64,000 bases of DNA from Guptibacillus algicola (lineage in GTDB: Bacteria > Bacillota > Bacilli > Bacillales > Guptibacillaceae), in contig NZ_JAIVAF010000006.1 in NCBI RefSeq assembly GCF_020171805.1, positions 62,001-126,000 on the forward strand, read 5' to 3'. This document shows, piece after piece, positions 33,941 to 42,628 of the stretch. The notes beneath the pieces were generated by a model. The model was not told the DNA's origin and did no database searches. It saw only the letters and a program-made list of their open reading frames with translations. Every line of letters begins with the position of its first letter. Position 1 is the first letter of the stretch. A program made the position numbers and the translations under genes.

Positions 33941-34303
33941 ATGGAGCAAAATGATATACAATTACCCGATGAAGAAACTCGCTCCTGGGCCATGTTTGCA
34001 CATCTGTCAGCACTTTCAGGCTATTTGATACCATTTGGGAACATTATCGCCCCGTTAATCATTTGGTCTATAAAAAAGGATGTTCATCCTTTTATCAACG
34101 AGCAAGCTAAAGAAGCATTAAACTTCCAAATTTGTATGACGGTCTACGGCATAATCGCTGGGCTACTCACTTTGATCCTGATCGGATTCATCCTTCTTCC
34201 TGTTATTTTCATCATTCAACTTGTCTTTATCATAATCGCTTCAGTAAAAGCCAACCAGGGTGAGGACTATCGATATCCATTGACCTTCAGGATGATCTCC
34301 TAA
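33941..34303 (+). CDS. DUF4870 membrane protein
   Basis: 120 residues with three hydrophobic segments. Matches DUF4870 by MFAHLSALSGYLIPFGNIIAPLIIW split over helix 1, the HPFINEQAKEALNFQI signature and a C-terminal YRYPLTFRMI. Function unknown. ATG at 33941 follows GAAGGAGG. Confidence 0.9.
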   Translation: MEQNDIQLPDEETRSWAMFAHLSALSGYLIPFGNIIAPLIIWSIKKDVHPFINEQAKEALNFQICMTVYGIIAGLLTLILIGFILLPVIFIIQLVFIIIASVKANQGEDYRYPLTFRMIS

Positions 34304-34388
34304 TATTCCACAAATTTCGGGCCATTCCACATAATTTAGGTATGTCCATGTTATAATGGAAGTAAACTTAGAATGTGGAGGGTGTGCC

Positions 34389-34505
34389 TTGGCTACAAAA
34401 GGAAAAGAATGGAACCGTTTGACAGTATGGGCGCTTGCATTTATGGTGTGGGCTGTACCTATCGCTTTCATTATCGGTTTCTATATCACAACGAGACCTC
34501 AGTAA
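34389..34505 (+). CDS. Tiny single-pass membrane protein, 38 residues
   Basis: TTG start at 34389 is 9 nt after GGAGG. The peptide has a basic N-terminus (ATKGKEWNRL) and one membrane helix (11-33) ending TTRPQ. A perfect terminator begins at the stop codon. Short but well framed by expression signals. Confidence 0.65.
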   Translation: MATKGKEWNRLTVWALAFMVWAVPIAFIIGFYITTRPQ

Positions 34506-34530
34506 ACCAGCGATACGCTGGTTTTTTATT
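34504..34530 (+). terminator. Terminator of the 38-residue gene
   Basis: aaccagcg and cgctggtt form an 8-bp stem with a 3-nt loop, followed by ttttattt. Confidence 0.85.
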
Positions 34531-34615
34531 TGTTCTCACTATTTATGCTCAGGTTTTAGCTTCCTATTAGTTGGGAAAGAAGTACATATACACCAACTAA
34601 AGGAGGAACATAATC

Positions 34616-34813
34616 ATGAAAGAATTCACAGTAGCACCAAACAAAGACGTAACAGGCTGGTATGTAAAGGTGGAAGATATTGCACCTACAGATCTATATA
34701 AAATGCGTTCTGATGCAGTTGAGAAAGCTGAGGAATTAGCAAAAGAAGATACACCAAGTAAAGTACTTATCCTTGATGATAAGCATGAAGTTGAAGAAGA
34801 GCGAAAGTATTAA
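34616..34813 (+). CDS. DUF2188 domain protein
   Basis: 65 residues matching the DUF2188 layout: FTVAPNKDVTGWYVKVED, a central helix SDAVEKAEELAKED and a final strand KVLILDDKHEV. Small cytosolic protein, function unknown. ATG at 34616 follows AAAGGAGGAACATAATC. Confidence 0.88.
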   Translation: MKEFTVAPNKDVTGWYVKVEDIAPTDLYKMRSDAVEKAEELAKEDTPSKVLILDDKHEVEEERKY

Positions 34814-34821
34814 AGAGCGCT

Positions 34822-34859
34822 AACAACCCTTTCATAACAAATGGAGGGGTTGTTCTTTT
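34822..34859 (+). terminator. Terminator of the DUF2188 gene
   Basis: aacaaccct (34822-34830) pairs with aggggttgtt (34845-34854), then cttttg. Confidence 0.7.
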
Positions 34860-34882
34860 GTTTAACTAGAACCATTCTAAAA

Positions 34883-34910
34883 TAAAAAGAGCGGATCATC
34901 ATCCGCTCTT
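34883..34910 (-). terminator. Terminator of the gsiB-like gene
   Basis: aagagcggat and atccgctctt pair around 4 nt; TTTTTATTTT follows on the minus strand. Confidence 0.88.
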
Positions 34911-34915
34911 CCCCC

Positions 34916-35296
34916 TTAGCTATTGCTATTTCCGCTGTTGTTTCCACCTTTTTTACCAATCTCTTTATAAAACTCTTTGTCATGGTTCTTAGATGTTTGT
35001 TCTCCGCCCTTTTCACCGATCTCTTGATAAAATTCTTTATCGTGTTCGCGAGCTGTTTTATTTCCGCCTTTCTCACCTATATCTTCGTAGAATTCTTTAT
35101 CATGTTCACGCGCTGTTTTATTTCCACCTTTTTCGCCTATTTCCTGATAGAATTCCTTATCATGTTCGTTAGCAGTTTTCTCTCCACCTTTTTGACCAAT
35201 ATCCTGATAAAAATCTTTGTTGTGCTCTCTCGCTGTCTTCTTTCCGCCTTTTCGACCAGCTTCTTCTCTGCTCATTTTCTCATTGTTATTAGCCAT
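34916..35296 (-). CDS. gsiB: GsiB-like general stress protein with KGG repeats
   Basis: 126 residues made of five or six tandem units of about 20 residues ending in GxKGGxKTA, flanked by EHDKEFYQEI-type helices. B. subtilis GsiB (123 residues) is a hydrophilic LEA-like protein of the SigB regulon, induced by stress and starvation. ATG at 35296 follows AAAGGAGGAAGAAAAGA. A SigB-like promoter lies 50-80 nt upstream. Confidence 0.92.
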   Translation of the reverse strand: MANNNEKMSREEAGRKGGKKTAREHNKDFYQDIGQKGGEKTANEHDKEFYQEIGEKGGNKTAREHDKEFYEDIGEKGGNKTAREHDKEFYQEIGEKGGEQTSKNHDKEFYKEIGKKGGNNSGNSNS

Positions 35297-35346
35297 TCTT
35301 TTCTTCCTCCTTTAAAAGTTTTGTTCTATTATTGCTACAGTTTTGG

Positions 35347-35372
35347 TATTCCACGGTAGCCATTTTCAAAAC
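35347..35372 (-). promoter_or_regulatory. SigB-like promoter of the gsiB gene
   Basis: GTTTTG (35367-35372), 14 nt, GGAATA (35347-35352) resembles the SigB consensus GTTTAA-N13-15-GGGWAW with a few mismatches. Supported by GsiB being a classic SigB target. Confidence 0.55.
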
Positions 35373-35440
35373 CAAATAATGGGGTTATTTTACAAATTTA
35401 AGCCAATCTTACCAAGCTCACTCTATCTATTTTCATATAA

Positions 35441-35465
35441 AAAAGCCCCCATAACGGGGGCTTTT
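35441..35465. terminator. Terminator at the end of the macro-domain gene
   Basis: aaaagccccc (35441-35450) and gggggctttt (35456-35465) form a perfect 10-bp stem. Confidence 0.9.
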
Positions 35466-35468
35466 GTG

Positions 35469-35909
35469 TTAAGAGTAGTAAACATGGATCGGTCGTTCAT
35501 ATTTCTTCGAAAGCTTTTCTAATGATTTCTTCACGTTGATCAAATCGTCCTTATCTATTCCACAACCGATCTTTATTTTAAAACCTTTTTCCTCAAACGG
35601 CTTCAATTCTTTAATCATATGTTCAAAAGATTTCAACCAGGCTGGGTAATTCGTTTGAAGACCAGCTGGCTTATATTGACCATAGAGATTAGCAATAATC
35701 CTCTTGTTATCTTTACTTAAAGCAAATGAACACTTACCAAGTTTCTTCTTTGGAGGGAATGGAAAGTTCTCATCAGCTTTGGCTGCTTCAGGGTACGTTT
35801 CTTTTACTGATTTTGCAATCCCGACATCTAATGCATTAAAGCAGTCACATTGGTGCGCAATAACAGTACAATCACTTTTAAGAAGGTTGCCTTTTTCTAA
35901 TTGAATCAT
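35469..35909 (-). CDS. Macro domain protein (ADP-ribose binding/hydrolysing)
   Basis: 146 residues forming a single macro domain, with EKGNLLKSDCTVIAHQCDC at the start, NALDVGIAKSV as the ligand loop and KIGCGIDKDD as the second phosphate-binding loop. It resembles TARG1/ALC1-like proteins that bind or remove ADP-ribose. No ART or toxin gene is adjacent, so it looks like housekeeping. ATG at 35909 follows AAAAGGAGAG. Confidence 0.88.
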   Translation of the reverse strand: MIQLEKGNLLKSDCTVIAHQCDCFNALDVGIAKSVKETYPEAAKADENFPFPPKKKLGKCSFALSKDNKRIIANLYGQYKPAGLQTNYPAWLKSFEHMIKELKPFEEKGFKIKIGCGIDKDDLINVKKSLEKLSKKYERPIHVYYS

Positions 35910-36056
35910 ACATGCACTCTCCTTTTAGAGAACCCTTTTGTATGATTATAATGAAAAATCAGATAATTTCAATAGGAATATTTTCCTTCAATCTGCATAT
36001 TATGATAGGATTCGCTATTTTAACAGGATTTCACTCGTCCTAAATCTTTTTTCTAC

Positions 36057-36755
36057 CTACCCCTGGCTGTTCTGCATATAGACTTCTTCAAATGGTTGAA
36101 CTACTACAAACCCTGATCCTTCAAATTTCATTTGAACAGACTCTCCGCTTCCTCTTCCAAAAAAGGATTTCAATGATACATCCGTTTGAAAATCTGGTTG
36201 TAAATTACCAGACCATGCCACAGTTGCATTTGGGTCAGTAATAACAGGCTTCTCCGGCGTTACACGTATCGTAAGTGGTTCATAATGACTTGTAATTGCA
36301 ATCATACCAGGCCCTTTACATGTCACATTAAATAAGCCACCAGCCATCATACCAGTAATACGTTTCATCATTTGTATGTCCCAATCAATTCCTTCTTCAA
36401 ATGAAAGAAGATCATTCCCGTTTACACTGATCGATTCTCCTTCACCTAGATGGATAATAGATATTTTCTTACCAGCATCCGCTAAGTATAGTTTTCCTCT
36501 GCCATCTGCTTTCATAAGTGAAGCACCTTCACCTGTGAATGCTTTTTTGAACATTTTTCCGAGGCCGTGTTCTAAAATCCCTTCTCGTTCAAATTTGATC
36601 TGACCATTATACGTGATCATAGCCCCTGCCTTTGCCCATACCTTCCCATTCAAATTTACTTCTAGCACTCTTTCCGTCTCAAGTTCAAAGAAACCTTCAC
36701 CTTTATCCTGTTGTTCTGTAGATTTGATAAATTCATCCATGGAATATCGATTCAT
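36057..36755 (-). CDS. AIM24 family protein
   Basis: 232 residues, beta-rich, with AKAGAMITYNGQIKFEREG, EGASLMKADGRGKLYLAD and GMIAITSHYEPLTIRVTPEK, the conserved blocks of AIM24. The family is widespread but has no settled bacterial function. No membrane helix. ATG at 36755 has AAGGGAGAATG upstream. Confidence 0.9.
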   Translation of the reverse strand: MNRYSMDEFIKSTEQQDKGEGFFELETERVLEVNLNGKVWAKAGAMITYNGQIKFEREGILEHGLGKMFKKAFTGEGASLMKADGRGKLYLADAGKKISIIHLGEGESISVNGNDLLSFEEGIDWDIQMMKRITGMMAGGLFNVTCKGPGMIAITSHYEPLTIRVTPEKPVITDPNATVAWSGNLQPDFQTDVSLKSFFGRGSGESVQMKFEGSGFVVVQPFEEVYMQNSQG

Positions 36756-36907
36756 AATTCATTCTCCCTTCTCTTTATTACCACCATTTTACAACAATAC
36801 CTATTACTTCTCACATAGTTGGTTTACACTGTGTATAAAAGGGTTGTTTTGAAAAATCCTGCTGAGGGTACATTAACTCTTATAAGACTAAGACTGGAGG
36901 TATAATC

Positions 36908-37312
36908 TTGATTATCGTGTATGCTAGCATCACAATCGTTGTTCTTTCACTCGTTTATCTCGGTGTCGTAGCAGTTAAAACCTCTAAAGAAACGAAAAGT
37001 TCACTGAACGATTTTTCTGCCACTGCTGCAAGACTTCAAGAAAAAGTAGATCGGATCAATGAAGAAACGAATAACTTAACAAACACAACGAACCAAATTT
37101 CTGAAAATATTCAAACAAAAAAAGAAACGATTCAAGGTGTGATTGGAGAAGCAAAAGAAACTCCTGAACCTTTCAAGAACCTTTTTACGTCAATTAAGAA
37201 CACACCAAACCCACAAAAAGAGACAACTGACGAAAGGATCACCGAATTTGGCGATAGACTGATCGATCTGTGGGGCCGCTACCGCGTAAAGAGAAAATCT
37301 AAAGCGGAGTAA
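36908..37312 (+). CDS. DUF948 membrane protein (YtxG-like)
   Basis: 134 residues. N-terminal helix (1-20), then a long coiled coil (TSKETKSSLNDFSATAARLQ onward) typical of DUF948 general stress proteins. TTG start at 36908, 7 nt after GGAGG. The terminator stem begins at the stop codon. Confidence 0.85.
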   Translation: MIIVYASITIVVLSLVYLGVVAVKTSKETKSSLNDFSATAARLQEKVDRINEETNNLTNTTNQISENIQTKKETIQGVIGEAKETPEPFKNLFTSIKNTPNPQKETTDERITEFGDRLIDLWGRYRVKRKSKAE

Positions 37313-37334
37313 GGGCGTAGCCCTTACTTTTTTT
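37309..37334 (+). terminator. Terminator overlapping the DUF948 stop codon
   Basis: gtaagggc (37309-37316) and gcccttac (37320-37327) followed by seven T; the left arm contains the TAA stop. Confidence 0.88.
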
Positions 37335-37364
37335 GTTCTGTACTACTTTAAATTAGGTGGGCTA

Positions 37365-38867
37365 ATGATGAAACAAATACGACAAATCATATTCTTTATT
37401 CTCATGACAGCAAGCACTTATCTTATATTATTCACCTCTGTCCCCGCCTTATGGAAGTGGATAGCGGGAACAGTGTATTTCGCAATTTTGTTTTCTATTC
37501 TTTTTGTTCTCATGTTGGAACAACGGTCGCCCTATAAGACGCTATTATGGATGTACGTGCTGATTTTCTTTCCGATCATTGGGTATGTGTTCTTCCTCTT
37601 CTCAGGCCAGTTAGAAGTCCAGGGACACCTGTTTAAAGAGAAGCGCACGAATGGGCTCGAGTTTTTTCAGAAGCATGTGAATTTCTCTGCCTCAGAACGT
37701 TGGCACGATTTATCAGAACGGAACCAAAATTTTTCAAACCTTATCGCAACCATGGTATCTAGTCCGATCAGTATGCGTTCACAAACCAAGCTTCTCCTTA
37801 ACGGCAGTGACACATTCTCTGCTATTAAAGATGAGATCAAGAAAGCAAAAACGTATATTCATTTGGAATACTATACCTTTCGATCTGATGAGCTAGGAAA
37901 ATCAATTATCCAACTTCTCGTTGATAAAGCGAAGGAAGGCGTTGAAGTCCGAGTTCTATATGATTCAATCGGAAGCCACAATCTCTCTAGGGCTTCAAAG
38001 AATGCTCTACGAGCTGCAGGTGCAAGTGTACAGCAGTTTCTCCCCCTTAAGTATGGGTTCTTCAACCAGACCGTTAACTTTCGGAACCATAGAAAAATCA
38101 TAGTGATAGATGGACGTACTGCTTTCGTTGGTGGTCTCAATATCGGAGATGAGTACGCTGGCGATTATAATGGTATGAAATACTGGCGTGATACACACCT
38201 GCTTGTAAAAGGTGAGATCATCTCTGCAGTGCATGGGGTATTTCTAATGGATTGGGAGTACATGTCAGGAGAAAGCTTATTATCAGAGAAGTACCTAGAA
38301 GCATATGAAGTAGATGGTGATGGTGGAACCCAGGTCGTCCCAAGCGGTCCAGATACAAAGAGAAGTGCAATGACAGACCTTTACTTTAATTTGATCACAA
38401 CAGCCAAGGAGCGAGTATGGATCGCTACACCTTATTTCGTACCGAATAAGGCACTCAGATCAGCCCTTTCCATCGCAGCGATGAGAGGTGTTGAAGTAAA
38501 GCTAATCGTTCCTGAAGTGAGCGACGGATTCCTTACTCAATATGCAACTCGGTCATACTTTTCACAACTACTGGAGTATGGAGTTGAAATCTACATGTAT
38601 CAAAGAGGATTCCTTCATCAAAAAATAATGATCGTAGATGATGATATGGCTACGATTGGAACGGCAAATATGGACATGAGGTCCATGCATTTGAATTTCG
38701 AAGTCAATGTTTTCTTATTCCAAGCTAGTACAATTTCTGATCTGGTTCATGCTTATCGAAATGATATAGAAGACTCAGTAAAAGTCGACAAGCACAGATA
38801 TCAAGAAAGAGGCTTGCTACATCGTACGAAAGAATCCTTTGCTAGACTTTTTTCTCCAGTTCTCTAA
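37365..38867 (+). CDS. cls: Cardiolipin synthase
   Basis: Condenses two phosphatidylglycerols to cardiolipin and glycerol at the membrane. 500 residues: two N-terminal membrane helices, then two phospholipase D modules with HKD motifs, NHRKIIVIDGRTAFVGG near residue 242 and HQKIMIVDDDMATIGTAN near 418. ATG at 37365 follows AGGTGGGCTA. The last 26 nt overlap the convergent GNAT gene, with no separate terminator between them. Confidence 0.95.
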   Translation: MMKQIRQIIFFILMTASTYLILFTSVPALWKWIAGTVYFAILFSILFVLMLEQRSPYKTLLWMYVLIFFPIIGYVFFLFSGQLEVQGHLFKEKRTNGLEFFQKHVNFSASERWHDLSERNQNFSNLIATMVSSPISMRSQTKLLLNGSDTFSAIKDEIKKAKTYIHLEYYTFRSDELGKSIIQLLVDKAKEGVEVRVLYDSIGSHNLSRASKNALRAAGASVQQFLPLKYGFFNQTVNFRNHRKIIVIDGRTAFVGGLNIGDEYAGDYNGMKYWRDTHLLVKGEIISAVHGVFLMDWEYMSGESLLSEKYLEAYEVDGDGGTQVVPSGPDTKRSAMTDLYFNLITTAKERVWIATPYFVPNKALRSALSIAAMRGVEVKLIVPEVSDGFLTQYATRSYFSQLLEYGVEIYMYQRGFLHQKIMIVDDDMATIGTANMDMRSMHLNFEVNVFLFQASTISDLVHAYRNDIEDSVKVDKHRYQERGLLHRTKESFARLFSPVL

Positions 38868-39423
38868 CTTTTGTCCAATCTTTCGTTAAGAGAGAATGCA
38901 TGATGAGGTCAATATGTTTCCCTCCAGCAAACGTATAATCTCTAAGAATTCCTTCCTCCTGAAAACCAAGTTTACGTACTAGATTTCGGGAGGCTGAGTT
39001 TTCTTGATGAACCAATGCACCTATTCGATTCAGCTGCATTTCTTCGAAGCCATAAGCGATAATAGCTGATAGCGCTTCAGACATATACCCTCGACCTTCT
39101 GCTTCTTCTATTAAGTCGTACCCTACCTCAATCCTACCAACTCGCTTCGACCAATTATGGAATCCACACGTTCCTATCATTTCATTCGTATCCTTCCTTG
39201 AAATCCCCCATCTTAACGCTTGTTTGTTCTCAAATCCTTTTCGAAAGCTCATTAAGATCCCTTCTGCTTCTTCCATGTTTTGAATGATATCACTGCCATA
39301 GTACTTCATTGTCTGTTCATTAGAAAAGATAGCAAATAATGTCGGTAGATCCTTTTCATTTATCTCTCTTAAAACCAATCTAGATGTTTGTAGCTCCGGA
39401 AATTCTTCTTTCAAGTGCAACAC
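38842..39423 (-). CDS. GNAT acetyltransferase, RimJ/YdaF-like
   Basis: About 190 residues with SRLVLREINEKDLPTLF, acetyl-CoA loop EEAEGRGYMSEALSAI and NSASRNLVRKLGFQEEG. The start is uncertain: GTG 39423, TTG 39420 or TTG 39414 all follow GGAGTG, the last with the best spacing. Its 3' end overlaps cls. A terminator-like hairpin lies only 11 nt upstream of the start region. Substrate unknown. Confidence 0.88.
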   Translation of the reverse strand: MLHLKEEFPELQTSRLVLREINEKDLPTLFAIFSNEQTMKYYGSDIIQNMEEAEGILMSFRKGFENKQALRWGISRKDTNEMIGTCGFHNWSKRVGRIEVGYDLIEEAEGRGYMSEALSAIIAYGFEEMQLNRIGALVHQENSASRNLVRKLGFQEEGILRDYTFAGGKHIDLIMHSLLTKDWTKVRELEKKV

Positions 39424-39433
39424 ACTCCATCCA

Positions 39434-39472
39434 TAAAAAAATCCCCGGAGAAAAACTTACATGCTCTCCGGG
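39434..39472 (-). terminator. Terminator-like hairpin directly upstream of the GNAT gene
   Basis: tctccggg (39465-39472) and cccggaga (39444-39451) form an 8-bp stem, followed on the minus strand by seven T. It lies upstream of, not after, the GNAT gene, so it could be an attenuator or end an unrecognised short transcript from 39475-39620. Confidence 0.65.
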
Positions 39473-39619
39473 CCAATCTATCAATAAGGGGGTCATTAAT
39501 AAGACGAACGAAACCCAAATAAGTTTCAATTTTTCGAATTTCTTTTTTAATAGTCTGGTACTCATGATAAAATTTGGGTGACAGTGTTCATTAAAAGTTA
39601 CGATGAAGGAGTGATCATA

Positions 39620-40174
39620 GTGGGGAAGAACCTGTATCTTATTCGTCACTGTGAAGCAGAAGGACAAGCTCATGACGCTTCACTAACGGCAAAGGGACGA
39701 GAGCAAGCTGTCAAGCTAGCGGACTCTCTTCAAGGCATATCGTTCGATAAGCTTTATTGCTCTCCTTTCACTAGAGCTCTTCAATCGATCGAGCCCCTTG
39801 CACTCAAATTAGACAAGCAGATTACGATTGATGATCGCCTAGAAGAAAGAAAGCTCACAGAAATGCACATAGATGACTGGATGACAGAGTTAGAGAAAAC
39901 ATTTGAGGATTTTTCTTACAAGTTAGCTGGCGGAGAATCTAGTGCTGAGGCTGCCTCTAGAGGCGTGGAAGCAGTAATGGACGTCGTTCGTGTAACAAAT
40001 GAGAATGCACTTGTTGCAACACATGGGAACCTTTTCACTTTGATTCTCAATCATTTTGAACAATCTCATGGTTTTGATACGTGGAAGTCTCTAACTAACC
40101 CCGATTGTTATAAATTAGTTTTTTACAACGACACCCTTGTGTCGATTGATCACATTATGGTTCGTGATGATTAA
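39620..40174 (+). CDS. Histidine phosphatase family protein
   Basis: 184 residues from GTG 39620, 8 nt after AAGGAG; an upstream in-frame start at 39578 lacks a ribosome site. LYLIRHCEAEG carries the catalytic RH pair (Arg9, His10), and LVATHGNLFTL has the second His. A C-terminal NPDCYKLVFYND block is typical of the bacterial phosphoglycerate-mutase-like group. Substrate unknown. Confidence 0.9.
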   Translation: MGKNLYLIRHCEAEGQAHDASLTAKGREQAVKLADSLQGISFDKLYCSPFTRALQSIEPLALKLDKQITIDDRLEERKLTEMHIDDWMTELEKTFEDFSYKLAGGESSAEAASRGVEAVMDVVRVTNENALVATHGNLFTLILNHFEQSHGFDTWKSLTNPDCYKLVFYNDTLVSIDHIMVRDD

Positions 40175-40361
40175 AATGAAAGATGGGCTATATTCCAAAT
40201 ACCATTGTTGCGCAACCTGCATTCACTTTGAAGTCGTGAAAAACCCTCGTACAACTTATAGATGTAAACGACTAGGTTTTGAAACGAAACCAACGTATCA
40301 ATTCGACTGCTGGGAACCTAAAGCAAACGTGAAGAAACGCATGGAAAATGAACGGAGTTGA
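40167..40361 (+). CDS. Cys-rich small protein, 64 residues
   Basis: ATG at 40167 overlaps the upstream stop (ATGATTAA), so translation is probably coupled; ATG at 40176 is an alternative. Cysteines in YHCCATCIHF, YRCKRLGF and FDCWEP suggest a zinc-binding site. Family not recognised. Confidence 0.7.
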   Translation: MIKMKDGLYSKYHCCATCIHFEVVKNPRTTYRCKRLGFETKPTYQFDCWEPKANVKKRMENERS

Positions 40362-40378
40362 AACTTAATAGCAATGAT

Positions 40379-40412
40379 CAATACCTCCTTTTTTATTGGG
40401 AGGTATTTTTTA
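40379..40412 (+). terminator. Terminator after the phosphatase/Cys-rich pair
   Basis: aatacctcc pairs with ggaggtatt around a T-rich loop, followed by ttttta. Confidence 0.8.
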
Positions 40413-40415
40413 TAT

Positions 40416-40583
40416 TTACGATTCGATATCTGTTACTTCATTCATCCATTTATCAATTGCATCCTGAGGGAGATCCCAGCTAATCCAAGAAGCCATTACT
40501 TTTAACTCTTCTGATTTTACCACCCAGTATTCATAGCGCTTTTCATGTATATTGCGGTATACTCCTGATTTATGAATTAGCAT
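40416..40583 (-). CDS. Hypothetical protein, 55 residues
   Basis: ATG at 40583 follows AGGAGGAGATAGCGAT; a longer in-frame ATG at 40622 precedes the ribosome site. Soluble, with Trp residues in WVVKSEELKVMASWISWDLP. No family recognised. Confidence 0.62.
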   Translation of the reverse strand: MLIHKSGVYRNIHEKRYEYWVVKSEELKVMASWISWDLPQDAIDKWMNEVTDIES

Positions 40584-40712
40584 ATCGCTATCTCCTCCTA
40601 TTGATCTGTTATAGACGTTCATACCCCTTTTATATTAAAAGTAACATGCCGTATGTATGATTTGTTACTCAATGATCAAATACTATCCTAAACATGACGT
40701 ATGGGGGTGAAT

Positions 40713-42053
40713 ATGATGAAGTACAGTAATTTACGGCAAATTCAATCTAGCTTTTGGTTTATACCTACCTTCTATGGTGCTGGAGCGTTTATTGCAGCTA
40801 TTCTCACCCTCATTTTTGATAGACACATCATACACGGGGAAGCCATTATTCTACCTTACTTCTTTTTTGCTACTTATGATACAAGTATAACAATCTTAAG
40901 TACGCTCGTGTCATCTATGCTAACGATGACTACCATCACCTTCTCTACAATCATGGTTGTGCTTACTACCTATTTATCAAATTTCTCTCCAAGAACGCTC
41001 CAGAACTTTATCACTGATCGCGTCACAAAACGTGTCTTAGGTATCTTCGTTGGTGGGATTATCTATTTTATCATCCTACTCTTATTGATCGAACAAAACG
41101 AGGTAGAAGGGTTTGTATACTTTGCTCCAGTGCTAGCAGTCACGTATGCAATCGTATGTGTAGCCTACTTCGTATACTTCATCCACCATGTCGCAAACTG
41201 GATTCTAGTCGGTAACTTAATCAAACATATCTCGAAAAATACGTTGGAAACAATTGATCGAACCTATACAGATTATGAAAAAGCAAACGATGGTGGATCA
41301 GCTGCATGGGATTCATGGGAACTAGATGAAATCAAAATGAAAGAGCCTCGCACTATTTCATCACTTAAATCTGGCTACTTACAAAATGTAGCGATCAACG
41401 ATTTATTAAAGATTGCTATAAAGGATGACTTCATCATTAAGCTAGAACGTGATATTGGTGAATTCGTTGATGAAGGTACCGTTGTCTTTTCCTATTGGTC
41501 GACGAAAGAGCATCCCGAAGAGGAAAAGATATTAGCTACCTTATCTCTTGGAACGGAAAGAACAACTGATCAAGATATTGAATATGGAATTCAAAAGCTT
41601 GTAGAGATAGCGCTACGAGCAATTTCTCCAGGTATAAATGACCCTAACACTGCTATTAACTGCATTAATCGTTTGGGAAGAGTTTTATCAAGGTTAGGTC
41701 AGAAGCATATCCCTCATCCACTGTATCACGATGAAAAAAAGAATCTTCGTCTCATAACGAAGCCTGTCACCTACAGCACCTATTTGTATAAAAGCTTCTA
41801 TCAGATCAGGCATTATGCTCGTGAAGATGTATCCGTTCTCGGCTCGATCCTCCACTCACTCGAATTAGCAGCCGATGGAAACAAGCATGACATCCATGAG
41901 ACGATTTGGGAATTCGGTCAATTTGTTATACGCGGATTCGATCCAAACGTTCTCGATGAGCTGGATTTTCGATTTATTAATGAGAAGTTAGAAAAAGTAG
42001 CGAAAGCAACAGGATTCGAAGAAGCGTACACTCCTCTTAAAAAACCTGTATAA
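40713..42053 (+). CDS. DUF2254 membrane protein
   Basis: 446 residues. Four membrane helices in the first 170 residues (FYGAGAFIAAILTLIF, then STLVSSMLTMTTITFSTIMV, a DUF2254 hallmark), followed by a large cytosolic domain. The block ALRAISPGINDPNTAINC is diagnostic. Start at ATG 40713 or 40716 after GGGGGTGA. Function unknown. Confidence 0.9.
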   Translation: MMKYSNLRQIQSSFWFIPTFYGAGAFIAAILTLIFDRHIIHGEAIILPYFFFATYDTSITILSTLVSSMLTMTTITFSTIMVVLTTYLSNFSPRTLQNFITDRVTKRVLGIFVGGIIYFIILLLLIEQNEVEGFVYFAPVLAVTYAIVCVAYFVYFIHHVANWILVGNLIKHISKNTLETIDRTYTDYEKANDGGSAAWDSWELDEIKMKEPRTISSLKSGYLQNVAINDLLKIAIKDDFIIKLERDIGEFVDEGTVVFSYWSTKEHPEEEKILATLSLGTERTTDQDIEYGIQKLVEIALRAISPGINDPNTAINCINRLGRVLSRLGQKHIPHPLYHDEKKNLRLITKPVTYSTYLYKSFYQIRHYAREDVSVLGSILHSLELAADGNKHDIHETIWEFGQFVIRGFDPNVLDELDFRFINEKLEKVAKATGFEEAYTPLKKPV

Positions 42054-42057
42054 ACCC

Positions 42058-42091
42058 ATAAAAAAACGACCGATATCGGCCGTTTTTTTAT
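42058..42091. terminator. Bidirectional terminator between DUF2254 and ResA-like genes
   Basis: aaaaaacgaccgat pairs with atcggccgtttttt with one mismatch, between converging genes. Confidence 0.85.
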
Positions 42092-42603
42092 GATGCAGAT
42101 TGCAACCACTCTTCCATTTCCTCAAGCGTCAAAGGACCCACCCTTTTTTCCACGATAACCCCTTGGCTATCAATCATATATGAAGTGGGCATAGAAAGAA
42201 CTTTGTACAGGTCTTCTCCTACCTTTCCATCGGTATCCATCAAGATAGGGAATCTCAAGTTATTTTCTTTAACAAATGCAGGTACTTCTTCTTTACGTGG
42301 TTCAAATTTAGTAAAATTCACCGATAAAACCTCTACTTCTTCACTATATGTATCGGCAAATGCTTGAATATCCGGCATTTCTTCTTTACATGGAGGACAC
42401 CATGTTGCCCAGAAATTAATGAATACGGGCTTTCCTTCATAATCAGATAAACTCACCTGCTCTTCTCCTTCAAGCGTGGAGAGTGTAAAATCAGGTGCAC
42501 GATCGCCAACTTCTGTACCAACACTCGGTTCTGCAATCACTGTACTATAAATCCCCCATCCAAGTGCGATGACAATGATGAGAAACACGATTCGTTTAAG
42601 CAT
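42088..42603 (-). CDS. Membrane-anchored thioredoxin-like protein, ResA/TlpA type
   Basis: 171 residues. N-terminal helix anchors it outside the membrane; the AhpC/TlpA fold carries the redox motif WATWCPPCK (Cys near 69 and 72) and cis-Pro region SMPTSYMID. ResA-like proteins reduce apocytochrome c or other exported thiols. YneN and StoA are equally possible counterparts. ATG at 42603 follows AAGGAGCG. Confidence 0.9.
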   Translation of the reverse strand: MLKRIVFLIIVIALGWGIYSTVIAEPSVGTEVGDRAPDFTLSTLEGEEQVSLSDYEGKPVFINFWATWCPPCKEEMPDIQAFADTYSEEVEVLSVNFTKFEPRKEEVPAFVKENNLRFPILMDTDGKVGEDLYKVLSMPTSYMIDSQGVIVEKRVGPLTLEEMEEWLQSAS

Positions 42604-42628
42604 CTAGCTTCGCTCCTTCGCCTTCCTG

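Noticed and set aside
34916-35296. KGG repeats as a mobile or CRISPR-like DNA repeat
   Set aside because: The repeats are in frame, 60 bp long and explained by the GsiB-type protein architecture.
35469-35909. Macro domain as an antitoxin or defence gene
   Set aside because: No ADP-ribosyltransferase or toxin gene is adjacent and it has its own terminator.
39380-39565. 61-residue minus-strand frame with one membrane helix
   Set aside because: No ribosome site, contains a terminator-like hairpin and overlaps the GNAT gene; kept only as part of a finding.
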